A DNA stretch of 64,000 nt. It comes from Terriglobales bacterium (GTDB lineage: Bacteria > Acidobacteriota > Terriglobia > Terriglobales > Acidobacteriaceae). Below the pieces are notes generated by a model. That model searched no databases and was not told where the DNA came from. It saw only the letters and a program-made list of their open reading frames with translations. Shown here piece after piece: positions 1 through 8,338 of the stretch. The position numbers were made by a program, and so were the translations under genes. The DNA lies in the NCBI GenBank assembly GCA_035567895.1, contig DATMPC010000028.1, forward strand, positions 62,001-126,000, in the 5' to 3' direction. Every line of letters begins with the position of its first letter. Position 1 is the stretch's first letter.

Positions 1-1613
1 CGATGTTGAGCGAAGAACGTCTCCCATACATCGGGCTGCATTTGCTTGATGCCGAGCGAAAGTCGGCGATGCTCAGGCTCGATCGCGAGCACTTGCGCCT
101 TAACCTTCTCGCCCTTCTTAAGCACCTCGGAAGGATGCTTGACGCGCTTGGTCCAACTCAGGTTACTGACGTGTACCAAGCCATCAATACCGTCTTCGAT
201 TTCGATGAAGGCGCCGAAGTCAGTCAGATTGCGAACCTTGCCTTCGACAACGCTGCCCACCGGATACTTCTCGTGCAACTGCTCCCATGGATTCTGCTCA
301 AGCTGCTTCAGTCCAAGGGAAATGCGCCGCTCCGTCGGGTTCACGTTCAGCACCACAGTCTCGACTTCGTCGCCAGGCTTCACGATCTTCGATGGATGCT
401 TCATCCGCTTGGACCACGTCATTTCACTGACGTGAACAAGACCTTCGATTCCTTGTTCCAACTCGACAAAAGCTCCGTAGTCAGTGACGCTTAGAACCCG
501 TCCTTTAACGTGCGCGCCCACTGGATAACGCTCCGCGGCATCGAGCCAAGGATCAGGGGTGAGCTGCTTGAAACCGAGCGAAACCCGCTGCTTGTCCTTG
601 TCGAACTTAAGAACCTTTACGTGGATCTCATCGCCAACGTTCACCAGATCACGAGGATGCGTGAGGCGTCCCCACGACATGTCGGTGATGTGCAGCAGAC
701 CGTCGAGGCCGCCCAAATCGACGAACGCGCCGTAATCGGTAAGATTCTTAACGGTTCCCGTGAGAACAGCGCCCTCTTCCAAGTGCTCCAGCGTCTTGGA
801 GCGCTTCTCCGACTGCTCTTCTTCCAGCAGTTGCTTGCGCGAAACTACGATGTTGCCCCGCTTCTTGTTCAGCTTAATGACGCGGACATCGATCTCGTGG
901 CCTTTGTAGCCGTCGAGGTTGCGCACCGGCTTCAGGTCAACCTGAGAACCGGGCAGGAAGGCGCGAACGCCCCCTACATCCACCGAGAGGCCGCCCTTCA
1001 CGCGATCGACAACATAGCCCTTGATGGTGCTCTTGTCGTTGTAAGCCTTCTCGATGTCGTCCCAAACACGGACGCGGGCTGCCTTCTCGTGCGAAAGCAG
1101 GGTGTAGCCTTCCTCTGTCTCACCGCGATCAATGACCACATCGATGCTGTCGCCAGGCTTGAAGCGCGGCTGGCCGTCGCGTCCGATGACTTGGGCAATT
1201 GGCACCATGCCTTCGGATTTGAATCCGACGTCGACGACAACATACTTTTCGGTCAGGTTTACCACTGTCCCCTTTTGGATATGGTCCTCGGCGGGAGCGG
1301 CAGTTTCTGCAGCCGATTGCTCGGCTTCAAAACTTTCCAGGGCAGCGGCAAAGTCCATCTCCTCGCGTGGAGATTCCGGCGCGTGGTGAGCGCTGGTCTC
1401 GAGCTCGGGAGCGGATGATTGTGGGTTTTCGGTGGCGAGTGCGGTGGTTTCAACAGTTTCAGTAGTCAGGGTTGTATTCTCGTGATTGGAATTTTGCGAG
1501 CTTCCAGTGTGCGCGGTTGCTGGTTCAGGTTCGTGTGAGGAAGTCTGCGTGCTTGCAGAGCCCTCTTCGACGATCGGGTTCAGGTCGCGGGCTGTGCTCT
1601 CTTCGAACAACAT
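1..1613 (-). CDS. rpsA: 30S ribosomal protein S1 (3' end cut by window)
   Basis: Ribosomal protein S1 binds mRNA on the 30S subunit and helps start translation. On the minus strand the frame stays open from ATG at 1613 to the window edge, so the C-terminus is missing. The first ~105 residues are an acidic, Ser/Thr/Glu-rich extension without recognisable fold. At least five S1 (OB-fold) repeats follow, with signatures such as TDYGAFVDL, TDYGAFVEL and TDFGAFIEI, each ending in a LSLG/SLGLKQL-type strand. An in-frame stop lies just upstream, so 1613 is the earliest ATG. An AGAAGGA sequence precedes it at unusually short spacing. The plus-strand open frames over this region are antisense shadows. 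Confidence 0.96.
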   Translation of the reverse strand, partial: MLFEESTARDLNPIVEEGSASTQTSSHEPEPATAHTGSSQNSNHENTTLTTETVETTALATENPQSSAPELETSAHHAPESPREEMDFAAALESFEAEQSAAETAAPAEDHIQKGTVVNLTEKYVVVDVGFKSEGMVPIAQVIGRDGQPRFKPGDSIDVVIDRGETEEGYTLLSHEKAARVRVWDDIEKAYNDKSTIKGYVVDRVKGGLSVDVGGVRAFLPGSQVDLKPVRNLDGYKGHEIDVRVIKLNKKRGNIVVSRKQLLEEEQSEKRSKTLEHLEEGAVLTGTVKNLTDYGAFVDLGGLDGLLHITDMSWGRLTHPRDLVNVGDEIHVKVLKFDKDKQRVSLGFKQLTPDPWLDAAERYPVGAHVKGRVLSVTDYGAFVELEQGIEGLVHVSEMTWSKRMKHPSKIVKPGDEVETVVLNVNPTERRISLGLKQLEQNPWEQLHEKYPVGSVVEGKVRNLTDFGAFIEIEDGIDGLVHVSNLSWTKRVKHPSEVLKKGEKVKAQVLAIEPEHRRLSLGIKQMQPDVWETFFAQH

Positions 1614-2244
1614 TGTCCTTCTCGGTCGCGCTCACGCCACGGGATCGTCCCGAAGAGACAGAGGGTGGTACCCGGCTGCCCGGATGAGCGGACTGATGGC
1701 TGCATAAGCTCTCTTGAGTGTGGGCCCGTTCGGGCTAGAGGAAACTCTGCGGCCGGATCAACCAACAACGCTTCCGTTGCTGGCCAATGTTCTGACTATA
1801 GCAACCGCTCGGAGACAGTGTCAAACCCCGCAAGCTCAAGTTGAATAGCGAGTTAATGTCATTTTCGCGCGAAGCGATAACTAATAGAGATGCCTCGCGC
1901 TGCAGAGCCGTCCAAAGTATCCGACCTACGCACATAGAGTGTGCCGATACCTCGCCGAAGACCGCGGAAAATTCACTAGCCAAGTACAGATCACGGAAAA
2001 CGACAGGCTATTCTTCGAATTCAATCTTGAAATCATCGAATTCTGCCCAGAATCGGCGAATTTCGCGTCAGACCAGGGAAACAACAGCGAATTCTGTGGA
2101 TTTCTTCGTAAGCGACCGTCAACAAATCGTTTAACGGGATTTGGCGCGGGATGCAAGAAATTAACAGGGAACGAGCAGGGAATTCTCTGCTGCTCGCGGC
2201 GCTGACCAGCCGTACAGTACACCTCATCTATACTTTCCGCGTCT
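1614..2244. other. Intergenic region between rpsA and the HIT gene
   Basis: About 630 bases separate two divergent genes. Apart from the rpsA promoter I see no gene here. Short open frames in several phases show no protein-like pattern. The part at 2010-2110 is rich in GAATTC-like words, three of them in about 80 bases, without a clear repeat unit. Confidence 0.5.
1795..1824 (-). promoter_or_regulatory. Sigma70-type promoter for rpsA
   Basis: Read on the minus strand there is TTGACA (1824-1819), an 18-base spacer and TATAGT (1800-1795). Transcription would start near 1788 and give a leader of about 175 nt before the rpsA ATG. The leader holds a small GC-rich hairpin (AGCCCG / CGGGCC around 1725-1737). 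A near-consensus -35 and -10 at a plausible distance from a ribosomal protein gene make this one of the best promoters in the window. Confidence 0.7.
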
Positions 2245-2733
2245 ATGGACTATCTCTGGACTCCCTGGCGCTATGCGTACATCACCGGTACGAAAGAAGC
2301 CCAAGGATGCGTTTTCTGTCATACGAAGGACGAAAAGGATGACCGCAAAGTTGGGATCGTCTATCGAGGAACAGCCTGCTACATCTGCTTGAATGCCTTC
2401 CCTTACACGTCAGGCCATGTGATGGTCATCCCCTACGACCATCTCGACGAACTCAGGAAACTTCCTCGTGAATCGGCGCACGAGATGATGGACTTGTGCC
2501 AGCGCACCGAATCCGTCTTGCGCAGCCTATACAACCCAGACGGTATCAACCTGGGAATGAATATCGGAGCCGCCGCAGGAGCCGGAATCGCTGGACACGT
2601 TCACATGCACGTGCTTCCGCGCTGGGTCGCCGATGCAAACTTCATGACCGTCGTCGGCGAGACACGTGTGCTCCCTGAGGCGCTCGATGTTACCTGGGAA
2701 AGAATGCGGAAGGAGTTTGAGAAGCGGCGATAA
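2245..2733 (+). CDS. HIT family nucleotide hydrolase/phosphorylase
   Basis: This 162-residue protein belongs to the histidine triad superfamily, whose members hydrolyse or phosphorolyse nucleotide phosphoesters such as Ap4A or AMP conjugates. The catalytic triad H-x-H-x-H is at His118, His120 and His122 (HVHMHVLPRW). A CVFC pair at residues 22-25 suggests the zinc-binding N-terminal subtype found in Ap4A-phosphorylase-like proteins. The start MDYLWTPWRY is typical of this subfamily. The substrate cannot be told from sequence. The stop codon lies inside an inverted repeat shared with the end of the convergent carbonic anhydrase gene. Confidence 0.93.
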   Translation: MDYLWTPWRYAYITGTKEAQGCVFCHTKDEKDDRKVGIVYRGTACYICLNAFPYTSGHVMVIPYDHLDELRKLPRESAHEMMDLCQRTESVLRSLYNPDGINLGMNIGAAAGAGIAGHVHMHVLPRWVADANFMTVVGETRVLPEALDVTWERMRKEFEKRR

Positions 2734-2809
2734 GCAATGGGCAATAGGCAAAAACAACGGCGAGAATCTCCCGGTCGTCTGCTTTAGCCTATTGCTTATT
2801 GCCTATCGC
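2727..2809. repeat. Inverted repeat between convergent gene ends
   Basis: Arms of 23 bases (2727-2749 and 2787-2809) pair with about three mismatches. The arms are made of the near-tandem word GCAATAGGC. The left arm contains the HIT stop codon, and the carbonic anhydrase stop is 12 bases beyond the right arm. It could act as a bidirectional terminator or RNA stabiliser, but there is no U-tract. Confidence 0.7.
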
Positions 2810-2821
2810 CTATTGCCGTTC

Positions 2822-3319
2822 TCACGCAAACACTTCCTTCAGTCTCCCGCTGTCCACGTCGTACACAAACCCGCGCACTGTGATCTCCTTATTCACCCAA
2901 GGGTGGGACTTCAATTTCTCGAGCTGTTTGCGGACGTTCTCTTCAGGCTTCTTAAATGCGTAAAAGCGTTCCGGGGACAGACTTGCTGTTCCGGCGTGGC
3001 GCTCGATCATGCTTCGCAGCTCGTCTTCGGTAGAGCGCATTAGGCCGCAGTCGGTGTGATTGATCACCATGAACTCTTCTGTCCCAAGCAGATAGTGGGA
3101 GACGAGAAGCGAGCGCAAGGCATCTTCAGTGACAATGCCACCGGCATTGCGGATGATGTGCGCATCGCCGTCGTCGAGCCCTAACGTTGCTTTGGTCAAA
3201 CGGGTGTCCATGCATGTAACTACAGCGAGCCGTCGCGTGGGCCGCGGCGAAAGATGACGCGACGCATGCTTCTGTGCGTACTTCTCGTTAGCCTGAAGGA
3301 CTTCGTCGATCGTGGACAT
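2822..3319 (-). CDS. Beta-class carbonic anhydrase
   Basis: Interconverts CO2 and bicarbonate in the cytoplasm. The 165-residue length fits the short beta class. Zinc ligands are visible as Cys36 (CMDTR, with the Asp38-Arg40 dyad), His88 and Cys91 (HTDCG). The IRNAGG stretch at 56-61 is also conserved in the family. It lies downstream of der on the same strand, separated by a large inverted repeat, so co-transcription is uncertain. The start ATG at 3319 is preceded by AAGGAGAT at good spacing. Confidence 0.95.
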   Translation of the reverse strand: MSTIDEVLQANEKYAQKHASRHLSPRPTRRLAVVTCMDTRLTKATLGLDDGDAHIIRNAGGIVTEDALRSLLVSHYLLGTEEFMVINHTDCGLMRSTEDELRSMIERHAGTASLSPERFYAFKKPEENVRKQLEKLKSHPWVNKEITVRGFVYDVDSGRLKEVFA

Positions 3320-3337
3320 GATCTCCTTTCGTATCCG

Positions 3338-3455
3338 AGAAACGGAGCGTCGGGGCGCCCCCGCCCGGCGTTACGAACAAGCTTGCATAAGCTCAAGAAT
3401 TAGTTTTCGCAGATTTTCGTATGCCAGGAGAGGGCGCCCCGGCGCTCCGTTTCGG
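3338..3455. repeat. Long inverted repeat between der and carbonic anhydrase
   Basis: Arms at about 3338-3360 and 3431-3455 pair over ~23 bases with the core AACGGAGCG...GGGCGCCCC and one or two mismatches. A related GGGCGCCC...GCCCGGCG motif occurs at 42618-42645. It occupies the gap between the der stop and the carbonic anhydrase start and may end or attenuate der transcription. Confidence 0.7.
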
Positions 3456-3472
3456 GATCAGGCACTATGCGA

Positions 3473-4936
3473 TCAGGTTTTCTCTTTTCCTCTCGCCTTG
3501 ATCCAGATCGGCGTTCCTTCAAACCCAAAGGCTCGCCGAATCTGATTTTCAAGGAAGCGCTGATAGGAGAAGTGCAATTTCCCCGGACGATTGGTGAAGA
3601 CAACGAATGTCGGTGGAGAAATCGCAGCCTGAGTCATGTACTGAATGCGGATTCCATAGCCCGGCGACGAGGCGCGCTCGAAATCTACGCTCTTCAAAAA
3701 ACGGTTCATCTCTCCCGTAGAGATTCGCTTGCGGCGCTCCAGAGCAACTCGCTGCACGGTAGAGAAGACGCGGTCCACATTCTTGCCGCTGGTTGCCGAA
3801 ATGAACAGCACCGGAGCGTAGCTCAGATATTTGAGCACTGAACGAATTTGCTTCTCGAACAGCGCCTGATCGGCAGGGGGTTTTCCATCCTGACGCTGGG
3901 GCCCCACCAAGTCCCATTTGTTTACGACAATTACAACGGAGCGGCCGCTCTCGTGAGCATATCCGCCGATAGTCGCATCGAGCGCAGTTACTCCCTCTAC
4001 GGCATCGATCACCAGCAGAGCGACATCGGCGGCTTCGAGGTGCTTGCGCGACATCACCACTGAAAGCTTCTCCGCCATCAATTTGGTTTTGCCTTTACGG
4101 CGGATGCCGGCAGTGTCGATGAAGCGATAGCGCTGCTGGTCGCGCTCGACCAGTTCATCCACTGCATCGCGGGTGGTGCCTGCGATTGGGGAAACAATCG
4201 CTCGTGACGTCCCGGTGAGCTGATTCAGCAACGTCGACTTTCCGACATTCGGACGACCGATGATTGCGATTTTTGTTTCCTTCTGATCCTGTGGCACAGG
4301 CGCCCCCGCCTGTGTTTCGGCCTGGTCAAACACAGCCGAGGGCGGCTGTACCTCTATTCTTTCCGACGCATCTTCTCCACGTGTTACAGGCGGCAATCTC
4401 TCGAGCACTGCGTCCAGCAACTCGCCGAGTCCATTGCCATGCTCTGCCGAAACGGGGAAAACGTTCCTGATCCCAAGCCGCCGGAAATCTTCCACGATAT
4501 TTTCCAGCTTTGGAGTATCAATCTTGTTTACCGCCAGCAAGATCGGCTTGCCGCTGCGGACGAGCAATCGCGCCAGTTCGATATCCGGCGATGCCAGCTC
4601 TGTGCGGCCGTCGACCACCATCGCAATTACGTCAGCCTGTTCGAGCGCGACTCGCGCCTGTCGATAGATCTCGGCCGGAATCAGTTCCTTCTCATCGGGA
4701 ATGATCCCACCGGTGTCGATGACTTCGACTTCCCGTCCATTCCAGCGAGCTTTTCCGTATAAGCGATCGCGGGTGATTCCGGGCTCATCGCCGACGATTG
4801 ACCTTCGGCTGCCGATGAGACGATTGAAGAGCGTGCTTTTGCCCACGTTAGGCCGGCCCACAATGGCGAGGACCGGCAACTTGCCGACCATCCCAGTCTT
4901 TGGGGGCTTGGCGAGATTGGCGGAAGTCTTTGGCAA
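3473..4936 (-). CDS. der: Ribosome assembly GTPase Der (EngA)
   Basis: Der is the tandem-GTPase factor for 50S subunit maturation. The 487 residues hold two complete G domains, each with a P-loop GRPNVGKST (first near residue 27, second near 229), DTGG/DTAG switch II motifs and NKxD motifs (NKID, NKWD), followed by a C-terminal KH-like domain. The linker between the G domains (about 185-222) is longer than usual and Pro/Glu/Gln rich. Part of it is encoded by two palindromic repeats at 4295-4314 and 4332-4349. Apart from the linker the protein is canonical. Confidence 0.97.
   Translation of the reverse strand: MPKTSANLAKPPKTGMVGKLPVLAIVGRPNVGKSTLFNRLIGSRRSIVGDEPGITRDRLYGKARWNGREVEVIDTGGIIPDEKELIPAEIYRQARVALEQADVIAMVVDGRTELASPDIELARLLVRSGKPILLAVNKIDTPKLENIVEDFRRLGIRNVFPVSAEHGNGLGELLDAVLERLPPVTRGEDASERIEVQPPSAVFDQAETQAGAPVPQDQKETKIAIIGRPNVGKSTLLNQLTGTSRAIVSPIAGTTRDAVDELVERDQQRYRFIDTAGIRRKGKTKLMAEKLSVVMSRKHLEAADVALLVIDAVEGVTALDATIGGYAHESGRSVVIVVNKWDLVGPQRQDGKPPADQALFEKQIRSVLKYLSYAPVLFISATSGKNVDRVFSTVQRVALERRKRISTGEMNRFLKSVDFERASSPGYGIRIQYMTQAAISPPTFVVFTNRPGKLHFSYQRFLENQIRRAFGFEGTPIWIKARGKEKT
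4295..4349. repeat. Two in-frame palindromes in the Der linker
   Basis: Palindrome 1 (4295-4314) has perfect 8-base arms CACAGGCG / CGCCTGTG around CCCC. Palindrome 2 (4332-4349) has 7-base arms ACAGCCG / CGGCTGT. Both lie in the coding sequence of der and are translated as part of the interdomain linker (around TQAGAPVP and the PPSA segment). They look like REP-type elements rather than ancestral coding DNA. Confidence 0.75.
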
Positions 4937-5108
4937 GGAAGGCTCAGTTGGCGAGTTTGTGGATTTGGCCGGCTGCAGCCGGATGTGAATCTGATCTGTG
5001 ATCGCGTCACGAATTCATTCGAATCGCGAAATCACTTAGCAGAGCATCGCAAGCAACTCAAGCTATTATAAAGATTCGTTCCGCGCTGCCCGTGCGCGGC
5101 CGGGTCCC

Positions 5109-7127
5109 TTGTCTTCCGTTCCTCAAAATGCGACCGCTTCGGAGCCTGCGCGAGTTACAGGCTCGCTCTATTCATTCTTTGCCCCCGGCGGAGCGCTCTC
5201 CCGCTCGCATCCTGCCTACGAATTCCGACGCGGCCAACTCCAAATGGCAGAGGCGGTCGAGCAGGCGATTACGGGTAAAAAGCACCTGCTCGTCGAAGCC
5301 GGTACGGGAACGGGCAAGACGCTCGCCTATCTATTGCCGGCGATCCGTTCCGGCAAACGTGTCGTCGTCTCCACGGGAACGAAGAACCTCCAGGAGCAGC
5401 TCTTCTATAAGGACGTTCCCTTTCTGGAACAAGTGCTGTTCCCCAACGGTGAGGGTAAGCTGCGCGTCTGCTACATGAAGGGGCGGAACAACTATCTCTG
5501 CCGCCAGAAACTCTACGATCTCAAGAATCAGCCGATTCTGCGCGAGCTCGCCGAGGTTGAGCAATACCAGGCCATTGCGGAATGGGAGCAGCACACCGAT
5601 ACAGGGGACCGTGCGGAAATTTCCGGACTGCCCGAAGCCAGCGCACTCTGGCACAAGATCGACGCCCGCTCCGACGCCTGTACAGGACAGAAATGCCCGC
5701 AATTTGATCGCTGCTTTATCACCGAAATGCGACGGCGCGCGCTGGAAAGCGACATCGTCATCGTCAATCACCATCTGTTCTTTGCCGATCTGGCGATTAA
5801 GCGCGCTGCTGAACAGGCTCCTGACGCGGGCGTACTGCCGGAGGCAGGGATTGCGATCTTCGACGAAGCGCACGACCTTGAGGAAGTAGCGGGCAGCTAT
5901 TTCGGAGTGTCGGTCAGCAACCTGCGCCTGGACGAGTTGGCGCGTGACGTGGAAACCACACTGCGTCAGCGCAAAACTCTGCCTGTATCCGTGTCGCTGG
6001 CCTGCGCCAACCTGCGCGAGCGTTCGCAATTCTTCTTTGGCCTGATTCCGCCGGGTGAAGGACGCTTCGCCTTTAACAACCGCGAAGGATTTCTCGAAGA
6101 AAACGGGGATGAATACATCTCCGTGATGAATGCGCTCACGCGCCTGATGGCCGAGCTGGAAGGCATCAAGGAAAAGCCGGAGGAACTATTTCAGTTCATG
6201 CGGCGCGCGGAAGAGTTGAAGGTGCAGCTCTCTTTCATTTTGGAATCAAAGGATCGCAACACGGTCTTTTGGATAGAACGCCGCGGTGGGCTGGGACGCG
6301 GACGTTCAGGAGTACGCATCGTCTCACTCCAGGCAACTCCCATTGACGTTTCTCAACTTCTGCGACAAACATTATTCGAGAACCTCGATACTGCGGTTCT
6401 CACGTCGGCGACACTTGCGGTAAGCAACGGCTTCGACTACATCCAGCGCCGACTGGGACTCGATCATGCACGTTCCTTGATCGTGCCTTCCCATTTCGAT
6501 TATTCACGTCAAGCCATACTCTACGTCCCGCCGGATTTGCCCGATCCACGCAGCGACCAATTTGCTCCCCGCTCGGCGCAGGTGATTCGTCGCGTGCTTG
6601 AGATCACGCATGGACGTGCCTTCTGCCTATTCACCAGCTACGCGCAAATGCATGACATCTACGATAGGCTCCTAGGCGAAGTTGAATATCCCTTGCTCAT
6701 CCAAGGATCGGCGCCTCGCACCGCTTTGCTAGAAGAGTTCCGTACTACGCCCAATGCAATCCTGTTTGCCACGTCCTCGTTCTGGCAGGGCGTGGATGTA
6801 CAAGGCGACCAGCTCAGTTGCGTCATTATCGATCGCCTGCCTTTCGCGGTGCCAAACGATCCCGTCGTAGCAGCTCGCGTGGCAGCGATTGCTGCCGATG
6901 GGGGCAATGCTTTTATGGAATACCAGGTTCCCGGAGCGGTGATTACGCTGAAGCAGGGCTTCGGGCGGTTGATTCGATCGCTTCACGATCGCGGAGTGCT
7001 GGTGCTGCTGGACAATCGCATCAATCGCCAGCGCTATGGGCGAGTGTTCCTCGAGAGTCTTCCGAAGTATGGAGTGGCGAACGGATTGGAAGACGTCGAG
7101 AAATTCTTCTCAGAAAAGAAGAATTAA
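5109..7127 (+). CDS. dinG: DinG-family ATP-dependent DNA helicase
   Basis: Superfamily 2 helicase of the XPD/DinG type, expected to unwind DNA in repair or replication-transcription conflicts. Of 672 residues, Walker A is EAGTGTGKT (63-71) and the DEAH box is at 252-255. Four cysteines at 131, 191, 196 and 202 fit the iron-sulfur cluster of this family. The C-terminal helicase half includes FATSSFWQGVDV and the GRLIRS motif. The start used is TTG at 5109; the first in-frame ATG is 45 codons later, inside the conserved N-terminal domain, so an upstream non-ATG start is needed. It is divergent from der. Confidence 0.93.
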   Translation: MSSVPQNATASEPARVTGSLYSFFAPGGALSRSHPAYEFRRGQLQMAEAVEQAITGKKHLLVEAGTGTGKTLAYLLPAIRSGKRVVVSTGTKNLQEQLFYKDVPFLEQVLFPNGEGKLRVCYMKGRNNYLCRQKLYDLKNQPILRELAEVEQYQAIAEWEQHTDTGDRAEISGLPEASALWHKIDARSDACTGQKCPQFDRCFITEMRRRALESDIVIVNHHLFFADLAIKRAAEQAPDAGVLPEAGIAIFDEAHDLEEVAGSYFGVSVSNLRLDELARDVETTLRQRKTLPVSVSLACANLRERSQFFFGLIPPGEGRFAFNNREGFLEENGDEYISVMNALTRLMAELEGIKEKPEELFQFMRRAEELKVQLSFILESKDRNTVFWIERRGGLGRGRSGVRIVSLQATPIDVSQLLRQTLFENLDTAVLTSATLAVSNGFDYIQRRLGLDHARSLIVPSHFDYSRQAILYVPPDLPDPRSDQFAPRSAQVIRRVLEITHGRAFCLFTSYAQMHDIYDRLLGEVEYPLLIQGSAPRTALLEEFRTTPNAILFATSSFWQGVDVQGDQLSCVIIDRLPFAVPNDPVVAARVAAIAADGGNAFMEYQVPGAVITLKQGFGRLIRSLHDRGVLVLLDNRINRQRYGRVFLESLPKYGVANGLEDVEKFFSEKKN

Positions 7128-7200
7128 CAGGTGTTCTGGCACGGCCCCTCGGCTGTGTACTCTGCTTACCTTACCAAGAGTGCTGTACGCCCCAGACACC

Positions 7201-7366
7201 TGTCATCCTGAGGCCCGGTGTTGGCCGAAGGATCTCCCGAGATGCGTCGAGCTTAATCGCTCCCTCCCGGCTCTTCGGCCAGTTCTCGTGAAAGAGCCGC
7301 GACAGAGCAATTGAAAGCGCAATATTCCGGGAGATCCTTCGGCCAACACCGGGCCTCAGGATGACA
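7201..7366. repeat. Gene-less TGTCAT...ATGACA element with 39-base perfect inverted repeats
   Basis: The left arm 7201-7239 and right arm 7328-7366 are perfect reverse complements over 39 bases. The outer ends read TGTCATCCTGAG and CTCAGGATGACA, the same as those of the GIY-YIG cassettes near 39.5, 56.6 and 59.6 kb. The ~90-base centre has no gene. It looks like a miniature, non-autonomous relative of those cassettes. No target duplication is obvious. The rest of the dinG-to-7494 gap shows nothing else. Confidence 0.85.
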
Positions 7367-7493
7367 GTTGTCGTTAACAGCAGTCGTGCTGGTGAGAATG
7401 CTGTGATATTCAAATCACGAAATCACCAAATCACGATGTGAGAAACACCCGAAGCCCGGCCCGATTTCACGCTGTCGATTTAGAATCTCATCG

Positions 7494-7748
7494 GTGAACT
7501 CCCTGGCCCGAGTGCGCATACTATGGACAGCTTGTATCGCGCTCTTCGTCTCAGCGATCGTAGGTCTGCGTTGGGGGGCGCAAATCAGTATTGCGATGCT
7601 CCCGAAGCCGCAGAGAGCATTTGCCGATGCCGAATTGCTGCACAGCGTCTGGATCACGCGCAGTATCTTTCTCTTCCTGGCCTCAGCCGTCTGCGGCGTG
7701 TTCGGCGTGTACTACAGCCTGCGGGCCTCCGAGCTAAGCGATCGTTGA
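7494..7748 (+). CDS. Small membrane protein, unknown
   Basis: An 84-residue frame from GTG. Two hydrophobic segments (about residues 8-30 and 53-74) are separated by a short polar loop, so the product would be a two-helix inner-membrane hairpin. I do not recognise the family. No strong ribosome binding site precedes the start. It lies about 120 bases before queD in the same direction and could be co-transcribed. The pattern of two clean membrane helices supports a real gene. Confidence 0.5.
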   Translation: MNSLARVRILWTACIALFVSAIVGLRWGAQISIAMLPKPQRAFADAELLHSVWITRSIFLFLASAVCGVFGVYYSLRASELSDR

Positions 7749-7871
7749 GGGAGCCGCACCGAGCCATCGCGATACAATAGAAACAAGTCCTCCAATCGGC
7801 TGCGAACGTCCTAAATCGCCGGAAATCTGAGTTTCTGTTTTTCTCTCTGCGAGGACCAACCTTGAGGAAGC

Positions 7872-8249
7872 ATGTACGAAGTTACTGTTGAAGATAGCTT
7901 TGCCGCGGGACACTACCTGCGCAATTACCGTGGGAAGTGCGAGAACCCGCACGGCCACAATTACAAAGTCCAGATTACGCTGCAAGGGAAAGAACTCGAT
8001 CATGCTGGCCTGCTCCTCGATTTCAAGGAACTCAAGCTGGTCATGAAGCCAGTGATCGACCGCCTCGACCATCGCATGATTAACGACGTTGCGCCCTTCA
8101 CCACGCTCAATCCATCGGCTGAGAATCTGGCTAAGTTTTTCTTCGACGAAACCAATGTCACTCTCAGGACTTCAACCTCAGGTCGCGTTAGCGTGAAGGA
8201 AGTGACGATTTGGGAAACGGATACGACGACGGCGAGATATTCGGAATAA
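7872..8249 (+). CDS. queD: 6-carboxy-5,6,7,8-tetrahydropterin synthase QueD
   Basis: Converts 7,8-dihydroneopterin triphosphate to 6-carboxytetrahydropterin, the second step of queuosine/7-deazaguanine synthesis. The 125-residue length fits. Zinc ligands His14, His27 and His29 and the catalytic Cys23 form the C-x3-H-x-H signature (CENPHGH). An LDHRMIND motif near residues 64-71 carries the usual Asp-His. GAGGA lies four bases before the ATG. QueE follows 90 bases downstream, across a hairpin-forming repeat. Confidence 0.95.
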   Translation: MYEVTVEDSFAAGHYLRNYRGKCENPHGHNYKVQITLQGKELDHAGLLLDFKELKLVMKPVIDRLDHRMINDVAPFTTLNPSAENLAKFFFDETNVTLRTSTSGRVSVKEVTIWETDTTTARYSE

Positions 8250-8252
8250 TTA

Positions 8253-8330
8253 ACCACGGAGGACACAGAGGGCACAGAGGAAATCAATTCTTAATTCGCT
8301 TCCTCCGTGATCCTCTGTGTCCTCTGTGGT
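8253..8330. repeat. Inverted repeat between queD and queE
   Basis: Arms 8253-8282 and 8300-8330 (about 30 bases) pair with few mismatches and are built from the near-tandem word GGACACAGAGG. It fills the queD-queE gap, from four bases after the queD stop to nine before the queE start. In a shared transcript it would form a long hairpin next to the queE start, which may limit queE translation or mark separate mRNA ends. Confidence 0.75.
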
Positions 8331-8338
8331 GACCCTGC

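Noticed and set aside
510-1418. Long plus-strand open frame opposite rpsA
   Set aside because: The minus strand encodes a canonical S1 protein; the plus frame is its antisense shadow with no family resemblance.
5331-6029. 232-codon minus-strand frame opposite dinG
   Set aside because: Overlaps the conserved iron-sulfur and DEAH regions of the helicase on the other strand; composition not protein-like.
7872-8249. preQ1 riboswitch before queD
   Set aside because: The 120-base upstream region shows no recognisable preQ1 aptamer pattern.
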